The position numbers and the translations under genes are program-made. From assembly GCF_003473485.1 (NCBI RefSeq), contig NC_053045.1:50572494-50636493 (forward strand): a stretch of 64,000 nucleotides of DNA, read 5' to 3'. Below the pieces are notes generated by a model, which saw only the letters and a list, made by a program, of their open reading frames with translations, was not told where the DNA came from and did not search any database. Positions 13,992-26,700 of this stretch are shown piece after piece (positions within the stretch are counted from its first letter, which is position 1; every line of letters begins with the position of its first letter). The stretch comes from Medicago truncatula (taxonomy: Eukaryota > Streptophyta > Magnoliopsida > Fabales > Fabaceae).

Positions 13992-16900
13992 TCATGCAGC
14001 GTTAGCAGTGTCGCGAACAAGAGCAAACTTAGCCAACAGACCGCACATCTGAAGATAAGAACCAACTCCGTCGCAAATCCTCATATGAGCAAATCCAGTT
14101 TCCTGCAATTTGAAGAAAGTCTTGTGAGTCCCATACTTTCGTCAAAACACTAATGCAAATTTGGCAACCAGATATTCATTTACCTTCATGAATTCCAGTT
14201 TCAAGTACTCTGCCATATCATAACTTTTTATGATACGAAAAAGTGTGGTGATGATATCTGTGGGGGAATATCCCAAGTCATACAATTGCTTGAGCCCAGA
14301 ACAAGCCTCATCGAAATTCCCTTCAATCACATTGCGCACCATATTCTTCACATGCAGTGGATGCGGCTGGTCACAAACCTAAAACCAAACAACAATTTTA
14401 ACAAAATCATTTGTAAACTGTGACAAATGTAATTTACAAATAATAATTGGTTCTAACCTTAAAAACATTTGCTTGGTTAACAAACTGGAACCCACTGAAT
14501 GTTGCTTGCAAGTTGTTCAATCCCTGCCTCATATCACCATCAGCAGTGAAAATGATGGCCTCAAGTCCTTCAGGAACATAGGGAACCTTCAACCATAACA
14601 CGATTTAATCACACATTTCCTCAATACTATTGAAGCCAAACAGATAGCAACTAAAGGAGTTCCTTCTATACCCATAAGGATGTTCGCAACCAGTTTGCAT
14701 TGACGATGGCAAGAACCTTAAAAAAAAGTTTTATGATAAAGGAAGCCAACATGGTGGGAGCATCATATATCAGGTTTCCCTTAAAAAGAATAAAAAAAGG
14801 AAAACATGGAATGCATACACGCCTAACAAACACCTTACGAAATTTCGTTACAACAACAAGCATGCCTTATCCCACTAAGCGGGGTTGGCTACATGAATTA
14901 CACGACGCCATAATGTTCTATCAAATACCATATTTCTATCCAACTCATTAATCGCTAGATCTTTCTTAATAGTTTCTCTTGCAGTTTTTCTAGATATTCC
15001 TCTACCTCTAGTGATTTGACTCCCCTCCATCTAATTTACCCCCCTTACCACAGAATCCATAAGTCTTCTCTCTACATGTCCAAACCACCTAAGCCTGGTT
15101 TCCACCATCTTTTCTACTATAGGTGCAACCCTAACTCTCTCTCTAAGGTTGCTATTTATAATCCTATCCCGTCTAGTGTTACCATACATCAAACATAACA
15201 TTCTCATCTCTTCTACACTTAATTTATTTTCATGTTAGTTACTATAAATTATTACATGCAAAACTAGATAACAAACTGGGAGACATCATACTTTTGGATC
15301 ACGTCGTAGTAACACGACTAAGGAGGCCGGTCACATAATTTAGCTTACAAGGATGAAAAAGGAACTGGTCAAATGCTACAAAACATTTGTCTAAATAGCT
15401 AGTCAGCTTGAACTTTACAAGCAAACAGACCACAAGGATCATATGGCTTAAAGTAAAGTACAGGAGGTCAAACATCCTAAATCCTTCATAGGTCATAAAA
15501 CCGACTGATTTATGGCCATGGGAAAACTATAGATATCCAGTGTCACCTTCAATTCAATAATTATCAGATCAATATATCACATATCTTCCTAATATGTGGA
15601 ACAAGCCAAAGTCCAACTAATGGCATCTCTTAAGTCCTTTATCCTTTATATTGCTTAATAGAAAAATATTTTTCGGGATAAAAAAAGAAAAAGATTTTGT
15701 TTTACACTTCCAAGAAAGCAACAGAACTGCTAAGTTGTCACACTTCTCGAGCGCCCTTCTATATAATAGACATATAATGCAGCAAATATTGCTATAGTTC
15801 TAAACAGAAAATAGGAAAAAATTAAACATAAAGGTATTAATACAAACAATAAGATGACAATATAACAGTAGCGATGAATATCCAAAAATTCTAGATGAGG
15901 CACTATACTAGTGTAACATAATGTGTACCGTACCTAAAGCTATTAACACAGTTGAAAACTAACTAACTGATATATGCTTGACAAAAGTAATTCTAACCAA
16001 TTATTCAAAAGTATCAAACGGTATATAGCATGCAGAAATTCTATGATTTCTATATTATGCAAAACTGTCTTTACTGTCTCTATATCACTAATTATATTGT
16101 GTGTGACAGTGAAAAGGGAAGATGATAACTTTTGAGTCACTAGTTATATTATGAAGGCTAAGAGGCAGTATCAAATTTTGAGACGCCAGGAATAAAAATT
16201 ACAGATGATTTTTCTTCCAATTAAGAGCAACCCCTTTGGGTGTTAAAGCATGAATAATAAAAGACTGAGATAATAGGAATTATTGAGTTAAATATCAATC
16301 TAGAGCTATGAAGCACGGATACGGACACGGACATTGGACACAACACGGACACGCCGACACAGCTGATAATTTGAAAAAAAAATCACATAATTCAGTGTAA
16401 TTACAAGTGTCGGTGTCGGACACGTGTCCGGCACCAGGACACGCCTAATCCGAGGAGTTTCCGTGCTTCATAGATCTAGAGTCTTACAATAAACGGGTCA
16501 TGCAATTAACTGTAACATTCCCAACAAAGACAAAGAATAAAACACTTAATATGTTAGACACAACACAACACATTTTCAACAGAGACGGATGATAAAATAA
16601 TTAAGAATGATGTTTATGCATATATTCCTCAAACAAACACGAATACTTTATAATACAACACAGACATGAATACTCCATAATTCAACACGGAATAGAAAGT
16701 TGAGGTACCTTCTCAGCTTGAACTACAACCATAAGACGACCGAGTATCTCTTGATCAGACAATCGCGAAAATCGCACAATGGCACACCTACTCTGAATCG
16801 GCTCAATAATCTTAGAAGATGTATTGCAAGCAAGCGCGAAACGAGTAGAATTAGAATATATCTCCATTGTCCTTCTCAAAGCTTGTTGTGCTCCAGATGT

Positions 16901-18164
16901 CATGCTGATTTGAATCAAACAACGAAATTGACAACAGTAAAAGCCAATTAAAATAAAAATAAGCAAAGTAATAGCATTAATTCAATTAAATCACCACAAA
17001 AAATTAAAACAAAAATTCAATACAGACCTGTCAGCTTCATCAAGTATAACAACTTTGTGTCGGCCTGGAGGAAGTGTTACTTTCTTTTGAGCAAACATCT
17101 TGATTTTGTTCCTCACAACATCTATTCCTCTATAGAAAAAAGAAGAAGGAAAAAAGGTGTTACTTTCTTTTGTTCCTCACAACATCTATTCCTCAATAGA
17201 AAAAAGAAGAAAAAAAGGTGAATAGCTTGGTTAAACACTTAGGATCTGTTTGAATTGGTTTATTTGTGCTTAACTACTGTCATAATCACTTTTGAAACTG
17301 TTTGCGAGAACTTATGAAAACAGCTTATGTTCATAACCTATTTTCAGCTTATTTTCACAATATCTCCAAGTTAGCTTGTTAAGGGTCTATTCAGATTGGC
17401 TTATTTGAGCTTATCTACTGGCGTGAACACTTGTGATACTGTTTTCAAGAACTTATGAAAACACCTTATGACATGTTCACAAGCTGTTTTGCAGCTTATA
17501 TTTCATAAGCTCACCAAAATAGCTTATGAAAACAACTTATAACTAACCACTTAACATTATTTTATCTTTTGTTATGGAAATAGCTTATACATAAACACTT
17601 ATCATGATAAGTGCTTATGTAATAAGCTGCAAATTAAGCTGTTTAAACAAACTGGGCCTAAAACAGCTTATAACTTATACGAAAACAATTTAACGTTTTT
17701 GTTATGGAAATAGTTTCCATATTTAGATGCAAATTAAATTGTTTATCCAAACAAAGTCATAAAATTATTTCAAGGAAAAAAAAAATAAACAAAAAATGAA
17801 GAAAAGAGGAACCTATCATCTGATGCATTGAGTTCGAGAACAGCTTCTCTGTAGTTGGGACCGAGAAGCTCGTGCGCCAGGGCGAGAATACTAGTGGTTT
17901 TACCAGTTCCAGGAGGACCCTAAAAAATTAAAATGGGAAATTAGGGCACAGTGAAAACGTAATTGAGAATGATAAATTGAAGAGTGGGAGATAGTGATTT
18001 ACTGATAAAATGAGGTTGGGCATGTTGCCGTCACGAGCGATGACTTGGAGACGGGAGACGGCGTCTTCATTGCCGACGATGTCGACGACTTTGCTGGGTC
18101 GGTACTTTTCAACCCACGGCACGTCGTAACTGGCGGTGTTGCTTGAGGATGATGAAGATGCCAT
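13992..18164 (-). CDS. RFC2: Replication factor C small subunit (RFC2 type)
   Basis: Seven exons on the minus strand join in frame: 18164-18003, 17919-17813, 17129-17028, 16904-16709, 14586-14458, 14378-14184 and 14102-13992. All introns are GT-AG and the product is 333 aa, the length I recall for Arabidopsis RFC2. Motifs in order: RFC box PWVEKYRP (residues 16-23), Walker A GPPGTGKT (55-62), Walker B VVILDEAD (116-123), the SRC motif (162-164) and the C-terminal collar region. The protein is an AAA+ subunit of the clamp loader that opens and loads PCNA on primer-template junctions in the nucleus. The 2.1-kb intron between exons 4 and 5 holds an RTE LINE tail and a hAT-like MITE; intron 2 holds another repeat family. 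It is head to head with the RING-H2 gene. Confidence 0.96.
14848..15228 (-). mobile_element. RTE-type LINE, 5'-truncated tail
   Basis: Read on the minus strand, the sequence encodes a degraded C-terminus of a plant RTE reverse transcriptase, with [32 protein letters not shown] and [10 protein letters not shown] recognisable. It ends in HVANPA, a stop and WDKA, followed by a TTG-rich tail (TTGTTGTTGT), the usual RTE 3' end. Internal stops show it is dead. It lies in the same orientation as RFC2, inside the intron between exons 4 and 5. Confidence 0.8.
16307..16473. mobile_element. hAT-like MITE with 8-bp target duplication
   Basis: A 167-bp element has perfect 14-base terminal inverted repeats (CTATGAAGCACGGA). 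The direct repeat ATCTAGAG flanks it at 16299-16306 and 16474-16481. An 8-bp duplication is the hAT signature. The interior is unusually GC-rich and full of CGGACACG repeats. It sits in the RFC2 intron between exons 4 and 5. Confidence 0.8.
17243..17758. repeat. Nested copies of a 'GGGTCTGTTTG' element in RFC2 intron 2
   Basis: A 5' half starts at 17243 (GGATCTGTTTGAATTGG). A second start follows at 17386 (GGGTCTATTCAGATTGG), with its 3' end near 17660 (AAACAAACTGGGCC). Another 3' half then ends near 17758 (TCCAAACAAAGTC). The simplest reading is one copy inserted inside another of the same family. Many AGCTTATG/CATAAGCT inverted motifs fill it. A relative occurs at 61.2 kb. Confidence 0.5.
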
Positions 18165-18213
18165 GATTGTGATTGTGATTGTGAGGGTGAATGCGAACAG
18201 TGAAACCCCAACG

Positions 18214-18221
18214 AAACCCTA
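18214..18221 (+). promoter_or_regulatory. telo-box-like motif upstream of RFC2
   Basis: AAACCCTA lies 50 bases upstream of the RFC2 start codon. The telo box is a known element of plant replication and translation gene promoters. One short motif is weak evidence; function is inferred. Confidence 0.4.
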
Positions 18222-18267
18222 TATGGCGAACTGGCTTCAAACTTGGAGGGAGTTTCTAAGTTCTAAG

Positions 18268-18275
18268 GTGGGAAA
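18268..18275 (-). promoter_or_regulatory. Degenerate E2F-like site upstream of RFC2
   Basis: On the minus strand the bases read TTTCCCAC, one mismatch from the E2F consensus TTTCCCGC, about 105 bases upstream of the RFC2 start. Replication factor genes are usually E2F targets, but with one mismatch this is only suggestive. Confidence 0.25.
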
Positions 18276-18327
18276 GTTTTTTTGGGGTACTGTTCTTTTC
18301 TTTCTTTTTTTTTTAATTAAAAATAAA

Positions 18328-19151
18328 GGGTTAATTAAGTTTTTGATCCCTATAAATATCTGCAGTTTTGTTTTTAGTCCTTATAAAAATAAATCACACT
18401 TTTTAGTCCCTACAAAATTTTCTATTAGTGTTTTTCGTTCCTCTTAAATTAAAATTTGTTTAATTATGCTTAAACTTCTAAATTTTTGAAAGATTTTTTA
18501 CATACATTTTCATAACATCGTAAGACACTCTTTTGTAAAAAAAAATTAGTTTTTTAACATGTAATGAATTAAATATGAATTTATCTAAAAAATTTTAAGT
18601 TACTTTTTTGCGGAGGAACTTTGTATAATATTCTAAGTAAGTATTTGAAAAATATGTTACAAATTTAAAAGTTTAAGCACGATTAAGCAAATTTTAATTT
18701 TACAAGGACTAAAAGTATGTGTTGGTATCTGTTAAATTGAAATTTGTTTAATTATACTTAAACTTTTATATTTTTAAATGATTATTAACTGACATGTTAA
18801 GAACATTATAATAATCTCTTTTATAAAAAATTAGAATTTTTTAACATGTAATGAATTAAATATAATTTTTTTAAAATGCCAAAAATTCAAGATAAAACTA
18901 ACGAAAATTTGGACTAAAAATAAAATTTTGAGCTAATTTATTGTTCCGGAACCTTTTATAATGTTTTAGACAAGTATGTAAAAAATCATTAAAAAATTTA
19001 AAATTTTAAGCATAATTAAACAAATTTTAATTTAACAGGAACTAAAAATACTAACGGAAAAATTTGTAGGGACTAAAAAGTGTAATTTATTTTTATAAAG
19101 ACCAAAAACAAAACTGCAGATATTTATAGGGACCAAAAATTTAATTAATCC
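18328..19151. mobile_element. Mutator-like foldback element, 9-bp TSD
   Basis: An 824-bp element begins GGGTTAATTAAG and ends TTTAATTAATCC, with long inverted arms. Matching arm motifs include CTGCAGTTTTG near the left end and CAAAACTGCAG near the right. The perfect 9-bp repeat AAAAATAAA flanks it at 18319-18327 and 19152-19160. Foldback structure plus a 9-bp duplication fits a non-autonomous MULE. The interior contains a further direct duplication (copies from about 18447 and 18735) and no coding frame. It lies just upstream of RFC2. Confidence 0.8.
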
Positions 19152-19160
19152 AAAAATAAA

Positions 19161-20680
19161 TAAATAGTTGTTCAGAGAATTTAAGTTTGATTTTATTATG
19201 AAACAATTCTTATTCGAGGCTTTTCCCTTCAAAATTGAAGGGTTAATAAAATAAAATAAAAGTGTGTTGGAAAATATCATGAAAATCACTTGTATGTCCC
19301 TTGTTAGATTCCGATTAGAGATGAATAACTTATTAAAAAAAATAATTAGAGATGAATAACGATTTGTTTCAAATTTATATCTTCAAATCGATGAAAATGG
19401 GAACCACTTAACCAAGGTCAAGTTATGACGGTCTGCTTCTCCGACCTGTTCAAGTTTCGAATAAAATGGGTGACATACTAACTTGTTCAAGTTTCGAACG
19501 AAATGGGTGACATATAGAGAAAAATAGATGAATTTTATTGGAACACAAAAACATATCGTTTGCAACTCTAAAACTGGACAAAAATTCGTAATTGTTGTAT
19601 AATGATGACCAAGAATAGCGCTATGTAAATTCTTACAACACATAGCCATTCTTAAACTACAGCATGACTCTGGTACACCCACATACGGAAAGTGAATACT
19701 CAAGTATATCTCAAAACAATCTAAGACAAAAGAATAAAAGAAAATAAAATGCCACATACAAGTTTAAAATATTTTTTACTGATGCATCTTGTAATAAAAA
19801 ATTAAAGTCCAAATATGTCTTAGTCGTCTTCTTCCTTTACAATACAAGATAATGTCAGACTTTTTCAATATGTATATATTTTCAACCAACAATCTCCACC
19901 TTGATTAATCCTTTACAATACAAGACAACACAAAACTTTTTCAACGTGCTTATTTTCAACCAACAATTTCCATCTTGATAAAAAAACGGTACATTTACTT
20001 TCCTTGTTGTCAATGACAATCATAGTTCAACCAACAATCTCAACGCAAGACTTCACCATAACGGGTATAATCGCTTGAAGCTAAACCGCTTAAAGAATTT
20101 TCATATTGTTTTCATCGACAGTCATAATTTAAAAAAAATTATCATACGTCACCTTGAAGGTACACTTCACTTAGAACCAAACCGCTTTAAAATCATTTAC
20201 ATGCCAAAAACCAAACTGAACTTAAGGTGCAATTTTCATGTTGGTAGGAAGCTATTCAACCATCGACATAATCTTGCATCACACCTGACATCAATGTCAA
20301 TCAACGCTCATGTAAATTTCTTATCTTTCTCCTTGGGTATGAGCCAAAAAACCTGAAGAACAACAATTAGGGTGCATTTTAATGGTTGTTATATTGGTTT
20401 CAAACATTTAGATATTGGATTTTGAAGTCTCCTTCCTACCTGCATGCAACTGTTGATGATTTAGACCATCATCAACGAAGAAGACTCAGCTTCACGACCC
20501 TTACTACCTGATAGGTATTTCAATTGGGGAGGAAATGAAGTACAAGTTCTATGTTATCTTTTTTCTTTCTCCCTCACTTGTTTTAACTATTAAAATAATC
20601 TTCTAACGTTGAAATACGATGATGTAAAGTTATTTGTGAGATCCATATATTAATATTTTTAAAAACGTTTAATTGAAGAG
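19161..20680. other. Gene-free, probably old repeat debris
   Basis: Phrases such as TCAACCAACAATCTC recur at about 19885, 19960 and 20029, with CTTTACAATACAAGA twice near 19838 and 19911, indicating internal duplication. Open frames of 93-124 codons here show no family resemblance. No gene is called. Confidence 0.35.
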
Positions 20681-20689
20681 ATTAAGTTT

Positions 20690-20830
20690 TTTTTTTTTTT
20701 TCAGAAGCTAAATTAGTCCAACCAAATTAGCATTGGAGATAATCGAACCTGAGACTTTGAGGAAGAACACACTCTCAGATCCCAAGTCAATACTATCATA
20801 CTAACTCGAGTAGATTAGATTAAGTATTTA
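20690..20830 (-). mobile_element. SINE-like remnant (minus strand)
   Basis: On the minus strand a tRNA-like B-box region (CAGGTTCGATTATCTCC) is followed by GCTAATTTGG and an A-rich tail, represented by a T run at the left edge on the plus strand. Organisation is that of a tRNA-derived SINE. No target duplication was verified. Confidence 0.4.
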
Positions 20831-21120
20831 TCATGTACTATTATTAAAAAAATACAAATAAATAAATTATACTCGTGATATCTAAGAAAGTACAAAAAAA
20901 TTAAAAGAGTTCCGCTACTAAAGCTTGTGAATAAAAACCAGTTTCCAAGACCCAAGTGATACCACAAGCTAATTTTTACTCTTATTTAAGATTTATTCAT
21001 TTTTTTTCCCTTAGTCGTTTGATAAATTACGTGCAATTCTTTAAGGTAAGCTATAAAAAAACCTTAATATAGTTTTAAAATTACGTTCTTTCAAAAAAAA
21101 AAAAAAGTTTTAAAATTATG

Positions 21121-21352
21121 TACTCCTTCCGTTCCTTTTTAAGCGTCTCTTTTGAAGATTTTTTTTTCTCTATTTAACTGTCACTTTCAAAGTTCAATGC
21201 AACATTATAAATATATGAAATAAGATATTAAATGAATAAGATCATTATGGTAAAAGTATAACTTATTGCATCAAAAGTAATAACAATTATTGATTATCTT
21301 AGTATATGTAAAATGTCAAAATGTGATAATTAAAAAGAGCAGAGATAGTAGT
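21121..21352. mobile_element. Stowaway-like MITE, same family as 5.13-5.41 kb
   Basis: It starts TACTCCTTCCGTTCC and ends with an imperfect inverted match (GAGCAGAGATAGTAGTA). The interior repeats the sequence of the 5.13-kb MITE, including GTCACTTTCAAAGTTCAATG and AAAAGTAATAACA. It lies about 550 bases upstream of the RING-H2 start codon. Confidence 0.6.
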
Positions 21353-21897
21353 ACACTTGTTTCACTCTTAAAAATTTATGCTAACTCCATGATTGGTCTT
21401 AAACTCACATGTTAACAAGACTTCTCAACAAATTTAAGCTAATTTTTTAGCAACAAGCAAGAACGTGATCTTTTCACAAACAATAAAAATTGCACAACAT
21501 CCATTAAATTCACCAGCCGACATCAGCGACTTCTATCAATGTCTTGAAACTTCCAAGCTTCGTGAAAAAACGCCACCGATGCTTCTTGTGTTCAGTTAAA
21601 ACAAAAGGAAGAAAATCAGCGCAACGTATTAGACCCTTTTAGTTTAAGCGGGAGAAAAATAAACACGCGGTGCGCGTTCAAGTGACCAAAAAACTAGTAA
21701 AACGACACCGTCTCTTACGTCCAAATCCAAAAAACATAATCATCATCGTCATAATTTCAGTTTTCAGTTTCACACACTATCCATTTCAATTTTTCTCTAT
21801 TCAATTTCACAGACAAAACAAGACCAAATCCGCACAAAAATAAATTATCAGAATTTAACCTAATTTTTTCTCTCTAAACAGTGAGAAGAATTCAAAC

Positions 21898-23761
21898 ATG
21901 GCGACGACGGATCCAACGCCGTTAATTGGAAATTCATCGGACGAATCAAACTCTGGACGGAGAGTTCTCCGTGCGCCGAGTCTCCGGCAAGCGGCGCGGT
22001 TTCTACGGCAAGCGAGTGGACGGAGGTTGATGCGTGAGCCGTCGATGATGGTGAGAGAAACCGCGGCTGAGCAATTGGAAGAACGGCAAAGTGATTGGGC
22101 TTATTCGAAGCCGGTGGTGATTCTTGATATTCTGTGGAATTTCGTGTTTATTATTGCGGCGGTTACTGTGTTGATTTTGAGTCGGAATGAATCGCCGAGT
22201 TCACCGCTTAGGTTGTGGATTTTAGGTTATGCGTTGCAGTGTGTTCTTCATGTTGTGTGTGTTTGTTTTGAGTATCGGAGACGGGTGCGGATGCGGGGAG
22301 AGGTGAATGGCAATGGTGGTAATGTGGTTGGAGGTGGTGGTAGTGGGGATTTGAGCTTTGATTCGATGGATAGTTCTGGACAGTATGTGAATTTGGCACA
22401 GTATGGGGATGATGGTTCTACAAGGTGAGTTTTTGAACCACGAACGAATGATATTAATGATTATTTTACAACTGTTTATGTGAAAATTTGAACTCTATTA
22501 TACGAGATTACGAGGTCAAACTCTTATTATTCAGTTGACATCCCATGAACAACGAGAGTTATTTTTTTTAGTATCTAACACTATACTAGAATAAGTTGAT
22601 CGTAACATGAACTGGGGTTGGGGTTGGACTTGCACCTGAGCATTATGCTTTCATGAAAATATATCGAGGTGATTGATGTTTCATTATATTCTGGCTTTCG
22701 GTGAAAATGTGTCAGGGATGGGCATGTGAAATTGTTGAGTGTCCATGTGCCCTAGTTTCCAAATCCCATTACTTAAGTAGCTATGCTAAGTTTCTAATTG
22801 AAAACTCCGGGACACCTTTAATCCAGAGTTCAAAAAACCTTCATGGAAATTTTAGCTTCTCAGTAGCTGAGGGGATATTTCAGTTTAAAACCTACAAGAT
22901 TATTTCTAATAGTAACGTATCTGAAATCTGTCTCAAAGTGCAGTGAGAGTATGAAAATAATGTTTTTAAGAAGAAAAAAATGAATATGATGTGGTAACTT
23001 TGATTGTGAAAATAGATGGTGGAGGCTGTCATGTGATAGTTACCTGAATTATCATACAATAGAGCTTTGTTCTTATACGATCTCTCAAAACATGGTGTAA
23101 CCATGGAAGTTTATGTACCTATGGATTTATCCTACTTTTGATTTTTGAATCACAATTAGTGTGATGCAGTGTTGTTAAATAGCGGCACTGTAGTGTAGTG
23201 GAATTTGAACAAATTGTTGTCATTATGCAACACACTATTTAGTACTAGTACAAAATATTGTCAAACAGTAGTTATAGCGGCACTAGAGCTTTGTTGCGTA
23301 GCGGAATTTGAACAAACCGCTATTTTCCACCATCTGCGGATGACAATTGACAACACTGGTAAGAGGACTGAGTACACGCATTTATTTACAATTAATAACT
23401 TATTCCATTTTCTTAATAGATTTTGTCTGTAATGAATTAACCTCCTAACCTTCATTAATGGGATACTTTCTTAATTTGCATGGGAACAGAGTTGTGGTTT
23501 GAGGGTTAAAACAATACCACAATATGTTCAATATTATGGTGAAATTAGTGCAATCAATTATTGGTTTACAATGGCTAATCATTTCTGTAGATTATGTAAA
23601 TTTTATGTTTGTCTTATCTCCTTTTGTTCCTCGTAGTATGGCAAAGCATTTGGAATCAGCCAACACAATGTTTTCTTTTATTTGGTGGGTCATTGGATTC
23701 TATTGGGTATCAGCTGATGGTCAAGATTTGATTCATGATTCTCCTAACCTTTACTGGTTTG

Positions 23762-23793
<32 letters not shown>

Positions 23794-26700
23794 AGCACGC
23801 GCGCACACACTCACACATTCAACTATATACGGGAACATATTTAGCGATAACTCTTATTTACTGTGGGAATTGAGAACTTTCAATAATAGTTGTGGGGTTG
23901 ATCTCAACAATTCAGATAAAACCTTCAGTATAAAAAGACACGTGACTCCTTTCTCTTATTTGTTTTCCCCCGATTGTTTACCTCTGGCCCTTTCTGCTCG
24001 TCATGTTATCGATCTTGTTGGGTTTTGAGCCCTCTTGGCGTCATAGGAAACTGTGAGGGATATAGAGGCCTTGAAGATGGGAAAGCTGGTGGTGGAAAAA
24101 GAGGATTTTGGGGGATTTTTTAGATACTGGTTTTGGAAGTCACGGTCGTCGAGAATTGAAATTGGGTCACAAGTTTCCAGATGTCTATGCTCCTTCATCT
24201 TCATTTGATGAATTATGCAATCGTCAACCACCAAACAGTTGCAGATATTTTCAGTTTCTTTTATTTGGCTTGTATAATTTGATCTAAATAAATCTTCATG
24301 TGGTTAGAACCTGCTCACGTTAATATTTCAATTTGGCTGGAAGGGGTTACTTTCCGTAACACCAGTAGTTATATATGTAAAGTATTTTTGATTTTGATGT
24401 TTTCACTTTCCATTTCTAACTTTCACTGGATGAAGGCTGCAATGCCACTGTTGGAAGAAGAGGGGGCTGAGATGTGACAGTAGGGGAAAAGAGAAGGTCA
24501 TGTGCCTTTTAGTTTTGAGGGACTTATCTGAATCATTAAATCTAATTGCAGTTATTATTGAAAGTGTTCTCACAATAAATAAGAGTTCTCGTATGAAACA
24601 TTTTCTAGTGTTGTCACAATAAATAAGAGTTCTCATATGCAACGTTTTCTGTATATATTTTCTGTTTGGGAAATCTGCTTTTATAGTAGTTTACTACTGT
24701 TGACAAAATACACTTTCTTTACAGGTTATGTATTGTCTTCTTGGGTTTTGATGTTTTCTTTGTCGTTTTCTGTATTGCGCTGGCATGCATCATTGGTATT
24801 GCTGTTTGCTGTTGCCTTCCATGTATCATTGCGCTTCTGTATGCAGTTGCAGACCAGGCAAGTCACATTCATTACTTCTTCTTGTTTGAGTTTCCATGAG
24901 AGCTGAATCTGTTTAGTTTCTTTCAATTTGATTTTATTCAGCGGCATTTGCCGGAAGTTGATTGAATTTGGTAGAACTTACGGCTCAATATATTATTTGT
25001 TTTTGAATCATCAAGGCTAAATGAAATGGAAGGAGGAAACTAGAATTACTGGAATTTCAAGAGATCTGTATTTCATTTATAGCATCCATTTTTGGTAGTT
25101 GGTTGGGTTGTCTTGACCTGACAAAACTGAACATTTGAAATAATAAATCTATATTTTTGTTGCTTGTCGTGTTGAGACTTTATTAGGCTCCTTTAGGGTC
25201 TTTTTGGGAGTCTAGGAAGGAAGGGCTTTGGAAAAAGGAAGGAGGAAAGTAAAAAGTAAGGAATGATAGACCCACAAATTGAATGGAGAGTTCATTTTTC
25301 TTCATTATACAAAATCCCTCTATTTTGGGGGAACTCAAAAAATGTGTTGGAGGAGGATTTTGGACTGTTTAGAAAAATTCTTAACATCCTTCTCATGTAG
25401 TTATAATACTCTCAAAATTAAAGATATTATAAATATAAGTATTCTCATCATTCTCTACAAAATCACTCTTAAATAATAAGGTGAGAGATTTCTCTTTCTT
25501 TCCCTCCCTGAAAGCCATTCCCTCCCTTCCAAACTCCTAAGTGGAGCCTTATACCCTGTTTGGGAGTTTAGGAAGATGGGAGGGCTTTGGAACAAAGGAA
25601 GGAGGAAAGGGAAGAGATGGAAGACTTTGGGAGGAGAGGGCTTTGGGGAGTATATTTTTCTTCATAATACACCCCCCAAAATGGGGGAACTTGTATTAGA
25701 GGAGGGTTTTGGATGGCTTAGATAAAATTTTCAAATCCAATCTAAGTTGTTATAATACTCTCTCAAAATTAAAAATATGTTAATCATGAGCATTCATTTA
25801 TCATTCTCTACCAAACACTACCAAAAACCCAAATTAAAAATGTGAAAGATTTCTCTCTCTTTCCCTCTCCTCTCCTCCACCGAAAGTCCTCCCCTCCTCT
25901 ACAAACTCCCAAACACACCCTTAGAATATAAAATGCCGACAGTACAACTTCTGAATCAAATGATTGGGAAGGTCCAAGATTAAACTATTGTGTCGTATAT
26001 GTCAGTGACATTTTTTTTTTTTGAACAATACATGTCAGTGACATTTTTTTTTTTTGAACAATACATGTCAGTGACATTAAGAGGCAGTGTTTTGCTACCA
26101 TGAAATAAACAAATTAAATATTGAGTGAATAACAACAGCTACAGCCATGTGTGGTTTTTGAATGGCAGTTTCTTGGGTGTGAATTGATGATTAATACTTA
26201 AAGTTTGGGATGGATTCTGATCTAACCTGTTATACTTGTAATGCAAAAATGACTTCCTTATAAGGTGTAACTAATTTTGAAACGTTTACATGGATGATAT
26301 GAAATGGAAGGTGGAATGCACAGCTGTGCGATTAAAAGGTAACTTTGCTTTGTTTGCGAGTTTGGAGGGGAAGCGAGGGGAAGGTTTGGAAAAAAATGGA
26401 GTAAGTGGAAGAAATAGAGGACACTGAGAGGGGCTTTGGGGGTTTTATTTTTCTTCAAAATATAAAACCCTCCTCATTTGGGGGAACTAAAAAATTGTAT
26501 TGGAGGAGGGTTTTGGGAGGTTTGGGATGGTTTATATGAATTCTTCAAATTTAATTTATGTCGTTATAATATTCTTAAAATTAAAAATATCAATCATATG
26601 TATTAATTTATCACTCTAAAAAAACACTCTTTCAAAAATTGTGAAAGATTTATCAATTTTTCCCTATATTTCTCACCCCCCAAAGCCCTTCCTTCCCTTC

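Noticed and set aside
19383-19757. 124-codon minus frame
   Set aside because: No family resemblance and high Phe/Ile/Cys content from AT-rich DNA; lies in repeat-like sequence.
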